Assembly: GCF_037975245.1 (NCBI RefSeq)
Contig: NC_092562.1
Span: 1,336,501-1,400,500, forward strand
From: Apostichopus japonicus
Taxonomy: Eukaryota; Echinodermata; Holothuroidea; Aspidochirotida; Stichopodidae
Length of the DNA: 64,000 nucleotides
Direction of reading: 5' to 3'
Position numbers and translations under genes: made by a program. How positions within the stretch are numbered: the stretch's first letter is position 1; each line of letters starts with the position of its first letter. The notes beneath the pieces are model-generated. The model saw only the letters and a list, made by a program, of their open reading frames with translations. It was not told the origin of the DNA and made no database searches. This document shows positions 1 to 14,757 of the stretch, one piece after another.

Positions 1-1177
1 CGTTGATAAACGTAAACTATTGACGCACCGATCAACGGAGGGCACGGGGCAACTCATGTATAGAGGAGGGGCTGAATAGATTGCGATATTTAATCGAATC
101 ATGGAGGTAAATGGACCTGCTAAATGTAGTCCTTTCAAAAAGAGCCATTAGATCAAACGCATGTTAGTAGTAAATGTCATCACGAAAGTTCATAGCCCTG
201 TTAGGTTCAGGCTCCAGAAAATGATATAAATATCTCGCTTTCATCTGTCAAAATAAATTAACAACTGGGGAATATTTACTACAATGATACTGCTTCTATT
301 TATATGTAGATGACGTCACGGCAGTTAGTGATTTCGTTTTGAGCTCCAGGATTACAGATCCCCTTCAGGATAACATTAAGATGAAATTATATCATAAATT
401 AGCCATCACCTCATTTATAGATTTCGAAGAAGAAAAGATATATTAATACAATTGAAGGAAAAGCTTAACAACAATAGGTCCATGGTTAATTTATTCTTTG
501 ATTTTATTATTACTTATTCTAGACTACTGAATCCTTTTGTACGTTCATACTAATCAGTAATAAGCTATACCACCCCCCCCCCCCCATACACCTAGCATCA
601 CCTCCTTTAACCCCACCCAACTCCCTTCGGCGTTTTAGTGTCGTGCGGATTGTCCTGGAAAGTCTCGGTAACAAATCACTTCGCTCAACTTTGTTGACCA
701 TTTATAGTACCTCAATGAATGACTTAATGCAGCATTAAATATCAATTTAAGTTGTGACGACGGCTGTAATGAGCTTAACGCACCTTGTAACCATAACAAC
801 TGTTATTTTTGGTGTTCATACTCCGTGGTTGTCTTCTACAATTCCTCATTGCTTTGGTGACGAAACTGTTGTTATGAAAGTAGACTTACAGGGACATTAG
901 CCTTATCGTTTAACATAATCGATTGTGGCTCTGGTAAAAAGCATTTAGGGAAATGAACTTTCTCTGCAAGACCTACTTCTTGTTTCATTATCTGCTAACA
1001 GCCTCTCAATACGACTATTCTTGTATAAGATGAATTTTTGCTTGGACAGTACGTGACATGTTTTAAAACCCTATATTTTATGCTGAAAAAGAAAACACTT
1101 CCCACTACGTACGTAGGTACGTAGGTCTTTAACTATATCACATATTTTCGATATGTAAACAATTTGGGATAGAGTTT
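1..1177. other. Non-coding stretch, no gene recognised
   Basis: I see no recognisable coding exon, RNA gene or transposon here. The only reading frame of note (519-701, minus) runs through a 13-base C run at 573-585 and has no familiar protein features. A perfect TGACGTCA palindrome (CRE/ATF-type site) lies at 311-318. A short run of ACGTAC/GTACGT palindromes lies near 1105-1125. Confidence 0.6.
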
Positions 1178-1256
1178 TAGTTAACGCCCACGCGTAGGAA
1201 AATATTCTAAATAATAATAATGTTACCATCAATAATACTTATACTAATAATATATA

Positions 1257-1299
<43 letters not shown>

Positions 1300-1330
1300 T
1301 GAATGTTTATATAAATATATATATATATAT

Positions 1331-1362
<32 letters not shown>

Positions 1363-1517
1363 TATAGTTAACGCCCACGCGTAGGAAAACATTCTAAATA
1401 ATAATAATGTTACCATCAATAATACTTATACTAATAATATATATGTTAATATTATAAGTATGTATATATATATATATATATGTTTGAATGTTTATATAAA
1501 TATATATATATATATAT

Positions 1518-1560
<43 letters not shown>
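1178..1560. repeat. 187-bp tandem duplication containing (TA)n tracts
   Basis: The segment beginning TAGTTAACGCCCACGCGTAG at 1178 begins again at 1365, so the unit is 187 bp. The first roughly 85 bases of each copy are nearly identical and end in an ATAATAATAATG-type stretch and a TA-rich tail. The second copy runs directly into a longer (TA)n tract. The duplication is visible by eye. Slippage or unequal exchange between the TA tracts is the likely cause. Confidence 0.85.

Positions 1561-1598
<38 letters not shown>
1500..1598. repeat. (TA)n microsatellite
   Basis: About 100 bases of almost pure alternating TA, broken by single G or T-T interruptions. The 90-residue frame across it (1452-1724, minus) is IYIYIY translation of the repeat and not a gene. 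Confidence 0.95.
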
Positions 1599-1600
<2 letters not shown>

Positions 1601-2257
1601 ATGTATAAATATATATATATTCAAATGTAAGCCAAACGTTAACATTTTCGTGTTCATTAGTCCACAGCGCATACCGTATAGTTGTCATAAAGCAGGTGTC
1701 ACTCCAAATGTCGTGATTTTGCATAGCATATAATAGTTGGGCTTAAGATGGAGATTCATATACTATATAGCATTACGCGACTAAGATGATCTCCTGAGCC
1801 CGTCATTTTTCGGCAAGAATAAATTACGGCATCATAGCCAGACTAGCGTTCGTACGGAACAGTGCACAAGTAATTTTAAATGAAGAAAACAGAGAATACT
1901 ATGGTAAATTCACAGCGAAAGAGAGAGAGGGGGAGAGGTGGAGAGAGAAGGCTTCATGGACTTAATAACTTATCTAATTAAACGGAACCAGCTACTAGAA
2001 CGGACAGTTAGCTGTCCAGTGTTTTTCATTACAATTATTCTTCCAACGAGGTAAAGGATGAGGCGTCTTTAGATGCATTTTTTATTTCCATTTTTTCATT
2101 TTTTCTTCATATTTTTTAGTTTCTCTTATTGCAAAGATAACATGCTATGGGACGTATTGCCAGTTTTTTTCTTAGCACATTGAAGGATTAAACAAGAAAT
2201 GATTCCGACAGCATTTAAGATTAAGACACATGTCAATAGTTTATTCCTATATATAAA
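1599..2257. other. Non-coding stretch, no gene recognised
   Basis: Nothing recognisable as a gene. A short GA-rich tract lies near 1917-1952. A T-rich stretch lies near 2074-2120. Confidence 0.55.
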
Positions 2258-2960
2258 CAGGTGCGTATCCAGGGGGGGGGGGCGTTGGGGGCGCGCGCCC
2301 CCCGGGTAAGAAAAAGAGAAGAGAAAAAAAGAGAAGAAAAAAGGAAAAAAGAGGGGAAAAAAGAGGAGGAGGAGAGGAAGGAAGGGAAAAGAAAAAGAAG
2401 AAAGAGAGAAAAAGGAGAAAAAGAGGGAGTAAAAGCAAACCGCGAAGACACCGGGAAGAGAAAGAGGAACAGTGACATCATTACAGCGCTGAAGGGTAGC
2501 CAGTGACGGATCAATGATTTCGTAAAAGTGTGACTCACCCTACCCCTTACACCGACAACTCCATTTTTTGACGTTTCCATTTTCCTCTCTCACTAATGAT
2601 CTATATATATACTATATATGGTCTATCATAACGCGTGTGTAGAATTGTGCTATGAAACTAACTGTGGCTGGTCTCGAACTCGACCGTGTCGTCGGGGAAC
2701 ATGACGCATTTTGGGATGGGGGCGACCGCCCGCCACCCCCCATTCAGCATTTTTTTAAATGATATCGCTAAGTAATTTCAAAAGAGAAAGTGCTTAGAGG
2801 CAACTTACAAGGCCTGGGAAGTGTCATTTCCAGCGATCTGGGAGGCATTTTCGGCCAAAATTTGCTTGTACGCTTCGCGCTAACCTATGGTGGCGCTACG
2901 CTTAGATAATTTGCCTACAGGCTTCGCCCCTCCCTTGGCAAATTCCTCGCTACGCGCCTG
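2258..2960. mobile_element. hAT-like non-autonomous element, family B copy 1
   Basis: The left end reads CAGGTGCGTATCCAGG (2258-2273). The right end (2945-2960), read on the other strand, is CAGGCGCGTAGCGAGG, which matches at 13 of 16 positions, so the ends are terminal inverted repeats of the CAGnGGC/CAGGCGC type common in hAT elements. The right subterminal part (about 2815-2930) carries a block also seen at 3525-3640 and 4237-4340, with key words GTCATTTCC, GCGATCTGGGAGG and TGGTGGCGCT. No coding sequence for a transposase is visible. The 8-bp flanks do not match (TATATAAA and TTCGAATT), so this may be an old insertion or two adjoining elements. Confidence 0.6.
2308..2429 (+). repeat. 122-nt uninterrupted polypurine tract
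   Basis: Every base from 2308 to 2429 on the plus strand is A or G. The opposite-strand reading frames (2233-2580 and 2247-2438) are Ser/Phe/Leu-rich translations of the pyrimidine strand and not genes. The tract lies inside the family B element. Confidence 0.92.
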
Positions 2961-3310
2961 TTCGAATTTGTAACGCAAACAGCAGATATCACATCATATC
3001 AGTGAGCATGAAAATGGCGTTCCAGGATGAAAAGCCTTAAAACTGTCCGACTTGCCTGAAAAAATAACCAGAAATTTTCGCGCGCAAAGCGCGCGTTCAA
3101 CATGTTCATGTCAATATCATATAAGCAAGCATCGGTTATTACATCGCATGCCATCATGTACCGTACGGTCCGTTCAAATTGCGCAGTATACCGCGGGATG
3201 CTAATGTAAACAACGACATGTCTCATGTAGATGTATAAAAAGCATGGAGGTTCAATTATGTCAAAACTCTCTTTTACATTAGTAATGGCGAATTAGGGCC
3301 TGCACCCGCG
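2961..3310. other. Spacer with a GC-rich hairpin
   Basis: No gene recognised. Positions 3079-3095 form a perfect 7-bp stem of alternating CG with an AAA loop (CGCGCGC-AAA-GCGCGCG), unusual in this AT-rich setting. The 75-codon minus-strand frame at 2999-3226 has no familiar motif. Confidence 0.5.
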
Positions 3311-3688
3311 CAGTGGCGGAGCGTCCATATGGTCAGGGGGGCGGATGCCCCCCCTGACGGACTCAAATGGACTGCTGGCGCCTTTTTCAGCTCTTTACCA
3401 CTTTTTATTTATTCTAGATTATTGACTTTTTTATTGCGCTCTCATCTACTTATTGACATTTGTCACATTTTCTTGCTGTAATTTGGCGATGACACCTTAT
3501 TCTTCGTTTATCTGCAAATTAGCCAGGCCCGGAAAGGGTCATTTCCGGCGATCTAGGGAGTATCTTTACTCAAAAATTTTCTGTACGCTACGCGCCAACC
3601 AGTGGTGGCGCTCCGCTTAGATAGTGTCGAAAGCGCCCCTACAGACCATTCTCGCCACTCCTGACCAATACCCCTAGCTCCGCCACTG
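3311..3688. mobile_element. hAT-like non-autonomous element, family B copy 2
   Basis: The left end is CAGTGGCGGAGCGTCC (3311). The right end, read on the other strand, is CAGTGGCGGAGCTAGG (ending 3688). The first 12 bases are identical inverted repeats. The flanking octamers CACCCGCG (3303-3310) and CCGCCGCG (3689-3696) agree at 6 of 8 positions, consistent with a decayed 8-bp hAT target duplication. The right half carries the family B block (about 3525-3640). No transposase is visible, and the 69-codon frame at 3553-3762 (minus) is a by-product of this repeat. Confidence 0.72.
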
Positions 3689-4236
3689 CCGCCGCGCCTC
3701 CTACGCATATGTGTGTAGTGTTCGGTTTCGGAAATATCTGCTATTTTTTTCATTTCCTTCAACCAAGTTTTATAATAGCCGTTATAACAGGTTTTAATAT
3801 TTGTACACCAATAAATTAACTGTGTCGGAATTTTAGAAAATTTCTGACCAACATTCTACATCACACTTCCCTCTACTCGTGCAATTTTGACCGGTCTGTT
3901 AGGGGTTGAAGGAGGTTTTTCTATATTGGTTGTCCATAGATGAAATTTTGTACAACATTATGGGTATGTTTTGAAATGAGTTTATTCACGAGAAATGTGA
4001 ATTTTCAAATTCTGAACAAATATGGGGCTTAAAACCTTGAAAAGTGGGGCTGACGGGTATTGTGGGCCGTGACGTAGAATCACCTACAAAAGCAAAGACC
4101 AACAGGAGATGCGATCAGGTCGAACATGATGTGTGCCGGGTTGACAATCTTCAAAAAGGTTATGGATGGAAAAAAACAAACTATTAGGAAATACTTGGTT
4201 CTCAGGCAAAAAGTGTACATCTGGTTGGTCATTTCA
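3689..4236. other. Non-coding stretch, no gene recognised
   Basis: Nothing recognisable as a gene or repeat. Confidence 0.5.
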
Positions 4237-4378
4237 AGCCCGAGAAGTGCCGTTTCCGGTGATCTGGGGGTTTTCAAAGCAAGAAATTTTCTTGTACGCT
4301 GCGCGACAACCGATGGTGGCGCTCCGCTTAGATAGTAATTCGCGCCCCCCGGGTTAGAAAATCCTGGATACGCGCCTG
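4237..4378. mobile_element. Family B hAT-like element remnant, right end only
   Basis: This carries the same subterminal block as the copies at 2815 and 3525 (GTTTCCGG, GATCTGGG, TTGTACGC, GGTGGCGCTCCGCTTAGATAG). It ends in an intact terminus which, read on the other strand, is CAGGCGCGTATCCAGG, close to the left end of the copy at 2258. No left terminus is visible upstream, so the copy looks truncated. Confidence 0.65.
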
Positions 4379-4880
<502 letters not shown>

Positions 4881-5237
4881 CAGTGGCGTAGGAAGGTACT
4901 TTTGAGTGGGGGGTTGAAGACTGATGGCCGGCCTGGGGGAGGGGTCTAAGGAGGGGGTCCTTTGGAATTTTTTGCATTTCCAGGTGCCCTCAGATGCAAT
5001 TTGGTGCAATATAGCACACTTCAACACCCACTCCATTTTGTAAACTTAATTTTGTATTTTCACCTGGCCTTAGATGCAATTAGGTGCTCCAAATGAGATT
5101 TTTTTCTAATTTGGAAATGAAAAAGGGGTTTTCTGACTTGCGAAGCGAGGGGCAGAATGATACTTCCGCCCCTCCACATTTTTCACTGGGGGGGGGGCGC
5201 TGGCGCCTTCCAGCTCCCCGGGTTCCTACGCCCAATG
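4881..5237 (+). mobile_element. hAT-type MITE, family A copy 1, intact
   Basis: This is a 357-bp element with the left terminus CAGTGGCGTAGGAA and a right terminus that reads CATTGGGCGTAGGAAC on the other strand. It is flanked by a perfect 8-bp duplication TATATGTG (4873-4880 and 5238-5245), the size expected of hAT transposition. The interior carries a G-rich block (GGCCTGGGGGAGGGGTCTAA), a central AATTTGGTGCAATATAGCAC segment, and a second G-run near 5189. It has no coding capacity, so it depends on a transposase made elsewhere. Confidence 0.9.
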
Positions 5238-6353
5238 TATATGTGCGTGTGTTTGTGTATAATAAACTTTGATACGACACCTGAGCATCTGACAATACAA
5301 AAACAGTGCACGCGACATGTATGCCGTGCATTTTAACTCAGCTGTACAATGCTTTAAGCAACAAATGTTCATCCGTCGGTTTAATTAAAGAAAAATCCAA
5401 TATGCATTTTTTCTTTGTCTTTACTTACCATCAAACACTTGACCTTCAGGACTTTCCAGGGAATTGAAACTGAATTCTGTTTTCTATGAAGCTTATCAAT
5501 AATAGCGGCAAACTCAAGAAACAGAAAAAGAGGACGAAGAACAGAAAATGTAAGAACCATAATTTCCGAGTAGTAACCTCGAGGAAAACCGTGCAAAATG
5601 AAATCATTTTTTTTTGTACCTTCTATTTGTGATATGTATAATATTTAAATTGGAAATTAATTCATATTTGCAGCTCTTTGGCCTTGCTTCGAAGGGAAGG
5701 CACAAAGTACTGAGCGATAGAAAGAAAAAAAATGAGTGTTAAGGAAAGAGTTGGAGAAATGAAAAAGGAACAAGGTTGTCCAATGCTGCTGTGGTTTAAC
5801 AAAAGCACAAACCAATAACCATATTTGAGAGTGCACAGGTAACATTATGGACAGCTCTAACATAAGAGTCCAACATGATTAACATGTGATATATGGAGAT
5901 CACTCTGGTTATCAGTATCATTCACTTTTCCTACTATAGCTGTTTTCTCAAATCAGAAAAAGCTAAAAAAGCTAACATGTAAAGAAAAACGTGGCGTTTT
6001 AGTTTAAGTAAGAATTATCTTTATGCCCAACGTGAATAAAAAAAATAGCACCGAATGCAATACGAATCTAGAGAGGTCACTTTTCGTCCCTCATACGAAT
6101 GACGTCATTCGTTGACCCAAAAATAGAGCAGAATAATAATATACCCACCTCTTGATGGGGCCTATATATGTCGTAAGAGAAATACAATTTTGTTTCTGTA
6201 GTTTTTGTAGAAAAGCTTACATATAGAGATCATGATTGCAAACTTTTCAGTATGTAATTTTATAATCGCAAAAAAAAAAATATATATTCGAAGGGGGTGG
6301 GTGGGTGGGGGGGGGGGTCAACTTGACCATAACCATTGTTATTTGTGATGTTA
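5238..6353. other. Non-coding stretch with one long CRE palindrome
   Basis: No gene recognised. The frames at 5381-5596 and 5657-5863 (minus) lack any familiar motif. An 18-bp perfect palindrome centred on TGACGTCA is listed separately. A G-rich run lies at about 6294-6318. Confidence 0.5.
6095..6112. promoter_or_regulatory. 18-bp perfect palindrome with a CRE/ATF core
   Basis: The sequence ACGAATGACGTCATTCGT is identical to its own reverse complement. Its centre (6100-6107) is the full CREB/ATF consensus TGACGTCA. No gene start is evident close by, so a regulatory role is only a possibility. Confidence 0.4.
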
Positions 6354-6444
6354 TTTATAATATATATATATATAATATATATAATATATATATAATGTAT
6401 ATAATATATATATAATATAATATATAATATATATTATATATATT
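6354..6444. repeat. (TA)n/(TAA)n microsatellite
   Basis: About 90 bases made of ATAT and ATAATATAT units. It abuts the broken end of the family A element at 6445, which suggests the element was truncated at, or replaced by, the expanding TA tract. Confidence 0.9.
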
Positions 6445-6686
6445 TAAGTCAGAAAACCCCTTTTTTATTTCCAAATGAGAAAAAAATCTCGTTTGGAGCA
6501 CCAAAATGCATTTTTAAGGCCAGGTGAAAATGCAAAATTATTTACAAAATGGAGTGGGTGTTGAAGTGTGCTATATTGCATCTGAGGCTACCTAGAAATG
6601 CAAAAAAAATCCCCTTGGACCCCTCCCCTGCCGGCCATCAGTCTTCAGCCCCCCCCCCCACTCAAAAGTACCTTCCTACGCCACTG
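6445..6686 (-). mobile_element. hAT-type MITE, family A copy 2, truncated
   Basis: Read on the minus strand this matches the copies at 4881 and 17902 from the terminus CAGTGGCGTAGGAAGG (end at 6686) through the G-rich block, the ATATAGCAC segment and the AAATGAGA segment. It stops at 6445, where the roughly 110 bp holding the other terminus should be but a TA tract lies instead. An isolated second terminus-like word, TTCCTACGCCA, occurs at 6709-6719 and may be a scrap of another copy. Confidence 0.85.
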
Positions 6687-7358
6687 CCCTCACTTATTTA
6701 GAGCTTCGTTCCTACGCCATATATGAATACATTGTTATAGGAGTCACAGTTATAAATATGCTGTGTCAGTCAAGAGAAATATAAAAATCAAATCAAAGAA
6801 CAGAAGATGAATACAAGAGATAAGGTGGATGAGCACAATCGTAAGAGCTGAAATTTATTCCGAAATAAACTTGTATAGTTTCTAAAAAGTTTCTAGTTGT
6901 AAGTTTCTAAAAAAAAGAGGTATAATCAAGAAATACCAACTTGAACGTGGTTTTGTTTAATTATTCAAATCTCTACAAATTACAATACATTGTTCAGCAA
7001 GTAACAAATTGTTTGGTGCCGTACCCAATGTACAACCTTTTCTTGTTAACAATGCGTGTATACCATGTGTTACTAATAACATTGGTCAGTGGCGACTCAA
7101 GGAGCAACCTGATCACGGTACAGCAATAAAAATGGACCCCCAATGGGAACTCCAAATTCACGCAAGTCCAACAATGCTTTGGGCTTTGGATTGGTGGAGA
7201 TGTTGTTTTATATTATGGACCTATAGACACCCATATATTGCACTCTCAGACTTGGTCTGTTGAGGGAAGGTTTTTTTTTTCGTTAGAAATCCCATTTTGG
7301 TGTTTATTGGGAAAGAAACGTTTAGAGCTAGACTAAAATAATATTTTAAGAGTTGTGT
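6687..7358. other. Non-coding stretch, no gene recognised
   Basis: No gene recognised. The overlapping frames at 6941-7129 and 7009-7263 show no known domain. A hAT-like left terminus word, CAGTGGCGACTCAAGG, occurs at 7087, but I find no matching right terminus nearby. Confidence 0.45.
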
Positions 7359-7470
7359 AAAAGTAAGTGGGCCTGACGCTTCGATCCCAGAAGGATCTTC
7401 TTTAGAGGATGAATAAAAGTAAGTGGGCCTGACGTTTCGATCCTAGCAGGATCTTTTTCAGAGGCTCACT
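7359..7470. repeat. Two tandem 56-bp units with hairpin cores
   Basis: AAAAGTAAGTGGGCCTGACG begins at 7359 and again at 7415. Each unit holds a short dyad: GATCC-cagaa-GGATC in the first and GATCCT-AGC-AGGATC (7439-7453) in the second, followed by CTTCTTTAGAGG or CTTTTTCAGAGG. The units differ at a few positions only. The origin is unknown, and the conserved hairpin suggests a dispersed repeat family. Confidence 0.8.
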
Positions 7471-8795
7471 AACTTTTACGTATTCTCTTACACAGGCTCT
7501 TCAGTGGATAAGCAGTTTGCTAACATTTTTTAGTTTTAATAATAAAGACATAAGAAAATGGGTAAATTCTTTTGATTTTCAAACTTGTCATGAGATTGGT
7601 GGTCATATTTTGTAAGTCCCTGACACGAGACGCCCATGGAACCCGGGCCCTGAGAATTCGCACCGGTTTAGTTATACGCCACGGGCCATGGTTTTTACAT
7701 TTAGCTACACTAGATATCTATCTATGTACGTACTTTATAGTCAACATCTCATAAATCCCAAAACCGAGTGTTATCGTTCCCTCGTCGAGAGTGTCTATAA
7801 AGAACAAATTTTTGTTCCGTTAACGTTTGCAAATTTTTGAGAGCGAAATCATGCAATCTGGTACTTTCAAATTGGAAATATACTTTTTACTGACTTTTTT
7901 CCTTCTTTCAAAGAGAAAGTTGTCAAAAGCCTCTCCAGGATAAGTGCTAACTTTACTTCAATACAAAGCAATCATTGTAAACATTCCCAAAAATTGCATC
8001 CACACACTTTAGAACGCATATTGCATATGTCGTATGAAATAGACTCTAACAAGAATTACAACATAGTTGAAAATAGGTTTCCTTGTATATTGTTTGGTGG
8101 CAAGGCGATCAAAAGAAAAGGGTTACATGTTGCGCTCAAAAATGGGTACAGGAATGCTGATCAGAATGCATGGTTGAAAACATGTTATTCGTTGAACGTC
8201 TCAAAATCAACATTTTCTTACTGTTAGATGAGGTTGCGTCATTGTTTTTCATCATCAGTTGGCAACGGTAGCTTGTAACCATGTCCCAATGTGCTAGAAT
8301 ATACATAATTAATCCATTCTATATGTATTATAAAAGGTATACGATGCACTTGGACGCAAATTACCGACAGGATTGGCGGTGAGATTCCATGTACTATTGT
8401 TTTAGTTACCAAGCTAATGATAAGTTGCTGAAACATTCTTCATTATGCACCGTTGGTGGGGCGCAGGGGGGGGGGGGGGTTCAATTGATCAGAAAAAGTT
8501 CTTGATACGGGCATTCCATTTATGTATTACCATTAATAAAATTAATTTAAATTAATTATTAAATTAACTAATTTAAATTAATTTAAAATTAAATTATTTT
8601 TATATAGTATTTTTCATTAGGTGATTACCGTTACGCTTGTTACAAATAATTGTTACGGTGGTTTATAATTAATCAAAAGAACAAAAAGTTGGAAAAAAAG
8701 CCAACCCTCACTGTAAACACCATTTTTTTTTAATCTCTCCGTCCTCATGCAATAAGATGCAATTGTATGGTAGACTACAACATACATGCAAGGCC
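7471..8795. other. Non-coding stretch, AT-rich palindromes
   Basis: No gene recognised. The frames at 7572-7754, 7994-8227 and 8239-8436 have no known motif. Positions about 8532-8600 are almost pure A/T and contain repeated ATTAATTTAAATTAAT-type palindromes. A long G run lies at about 8467-8479. Confidence 0.5.
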
Positions 8796-8869
8796 ATATA
8801 CCCATGCACACACCTACGCCAACACACACCCACGCCAACAACCCCACCACCCCCCCCCCCCCCAACAAC

Positions 8870-8900
<31 letters not shown>

Positions 8901-8958
8901 GTATATATTTATATATATATATATATACATATATATATACATATATATATATATATAA
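8796..8958. repeat. Compound (CA)/(C)n/(TA)n low-complexity tract
   Basis: ACACACC-type sequence, then a run of about 14 C (near 8850), then CACACA, then about 80 bases of (TA)n with TATTTA and ACAT breaks. The overlapping frames here are repeat translations. Confidence 0.9.
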
Positions 8959-10483
8959 CACGAATTGTTACTATAAATGGTTACATATTGAACATGTTAA
9001 TGAAGTTATCCCTGAGGATTATGATCATCAAATGCAAGTAACAATCCTTTTCATTCGTTTTTTTAAGCTGCACATTTACAAAGTGACAAAATTTCGTCAA
9101 ACATTTTAAAACTGAGGCAAATAAGAAATATCACAAATACCTTAAATGACCTTTTTGACCTCACAAGTATGACTATGAATAGCATGAATAGGATTTCGAT
9201 TGACACATACCTGCTTAGAGTGTTTATTTCTCATTAAAACTGAAGGTTAATGAGCAAGTAATTAATGATTGTGCTTCATTCCGTAACATTTTATCGTAGG
9301 AAAACTCTTCACAGTAGTAGCAAACACAGTGAGCTTAAAGCAACCTTTATAAATAGAGAGAGAATTTTGAATTCACTATAGTAAAGCTAAGAACCGTTTG
9401 GATTGTATTTGTATCACATATCACTTGACTGAGAGCTACGTCACACGCATGCGCATTATGCAATCATGAAACAGCATATCATCCACTGTTCAAAGATAAT
9501 ATATACATACATTTTTGAATGTTTATTATATTGAGGTAACACTTGTTGTTAATTCGATTTTTTTCATCGATCATGTAATATTTGGAAAGTAGCATGACAT
9601 TCCTTACATAGAGAGTTTTGAAATAATCAAAACATGCACTGAAAAGTATAACTTATACATTTTATGTATATTTTCATATTACTTCGACACACATCTTCAA
9701 TCTTAGAAGAGGTGAGGGAAATTATGCCTAAACAACTTATTAATTGGTTTAATTGTTTAAAGGATCTGGGTGCAGGTGACCCACAAAGTGTTCAAAGTGT
9801 TACCTATGTATATGTAAGAAAGAATTCACTCAGTCTGTATACTTCTCCAACGTTTTTATCGATAGTCTAAACATGCATTCGGAGATCGTCAAGTGAAATG
9901 AACCGTAATGAAAATGCCGTCATACGCCCGTGGCGACTCGACGCCTTTAAGTTTGTGATGAATAATTTACTTTGAAATCTCCATTGAAGGGAAACATTGC
10001 ACATAGAATTGTTACCATCTTATCTTAACCCTTCGAATTACTACAAAGAAAAGAACTACACCCACACAAATACAAATTTTACTGTAAAAGGGTTAATTAG
10101 GGCCCCAAATGAACGTAAAAGATGATTTAACACGATAAAACATTTGAACAAAGATAAAACACATACAGGATGGGTTTTTTTTCCCTTTCTGTCTTCTTAT
10201 CACATTCAAATCTTCTTTTATGTCACTTGGTCCATTGGTGTTGTTTTTCTTCTGCCCGAAGACATTCCTTCTGTAACGGTAAAGCAGAATTGTTTTTTTC
10301 TTTTCTTTTCATTGTAATGACGTCACGATGACGTCATCTACTGACAAGTTAAATTTCCCATGTCTTAATTATACATCTCTCTAAAGCCCTTCAAACTTGT
10401 TTAGCGTCCAAACAACAGAAACATCGAAAAGTTCAAAGAAGTTGAACTGAACAAAGGGAAGAGAGAACAAAATCACAAAGTAA
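8959..10483. other. Non-coding stretch, includes the likely 3' side of the G gamma gene
   Basis: No other coding exon recognised. The part next to 10484 should hold the 3' untranslated region of the minus-strand G gamma gene. I find no AATAAA close to its stop; an ATTAAA occurs on the minus strand near 9750, too far to assign. The 66 bases directly below the stop are purine-rich on the plus strand. Confidence 0.5.
10318..10336. promoter_or_regulatory. Two perfect CRE palindromes 3 bp apart
   Basis: TGACGTCA occurs at 10318-10325 and again at 10329-10336 with CGA between, so the sites sit 11 bp apart, about one helical turn. They lie 148-166 bp downstream of the G gamma stop codon. CREB/ATF proteins bind this octamer. 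Whether it acts on this gene, and whether it lies inside its 3' UTR, is inference. Confidence 0.45.
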
Positions 10484-10684
10484 TCAAAGAATTGTACAAG
10501 ATTTTTTATCCTTGAATGGATTGTCAGAAGCAGGCACTCCTGTTAGTAACATATCCTCATTTGCATGTTCCTGGCAATAGTTCAACAGATCTGCCGATGC
10601 CTTTGATATATCAATACGTTTCACTTTAGACTCTATCCTAAGTTGTTCAACGTTCTTTCGTAGGGCTGCAATGCTGTTAGACAT
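10484..10684 (-). CDS. Heterotrimeric G-protein gamma subunit
   Basis: This encodes a 66-residue protein of normal G gamma length (members are about 65-75 residues). The family partners with G beta as an obligate dimer on the inner plasma membrane and relays GPCR signals. Visible features in order: an N-terminal helix for pairing with the G beta N-terminus (about residues 5-25, [19 protein letters not shown]), the conserved middle [17 protein letters not shown] (about 31-47), the [12 protein letters not shown] signature (about 50-61), and a terminal CaaX box CTIL with Cys63. The final Leu predicts geranylgeranylation. NPFKDKK followed by a C-x-I-L box recalls vertebrate GNG7/GNG12. The start ATG has A at -3 and an in-frame TAG 19 codons upstream (10739-10741), which fixes the N-terminus if the leader is contiguous. 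There is no intron in the coding region. It could be a genuine single-exon gene or a retrocopy; the intact frame favours function. Confidence 0.95.
   Translation of the reverse strand: MSNSIAALRKNVEQLRIESKVKRIDISKASADLLNYCQEHANEDMLLTGVPASDNPFKDKKSCTIL

Positions 10685-14671
<3,987 letters not shown>

Positions 14672-14753
<82 letters not shown>
14672..14753. repeat. (TA)n microsatellite
   Basis: About 82 bases of uninterrupted TA repeat. Frames crossing it (14509-14895 plus, 14616-14885 minus) contain IYIYIY blocks and unrelated flanks. Confidence 0.97.

Positions 14754-14757
<4 letters not shown>

Noticed and set aside
2233-2580. 115-codon Ser/Phe/Leu frame resembling a membrane protein
   Set aside because: It is the pyrimidine strand of a polypurine tract within a transposon end.
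7087-7102. CAGTGGCGACTCAAGG as the left end of another hAT element
   Set aside because: No matching inverted terminus or 8-bp duplication was found downstream.
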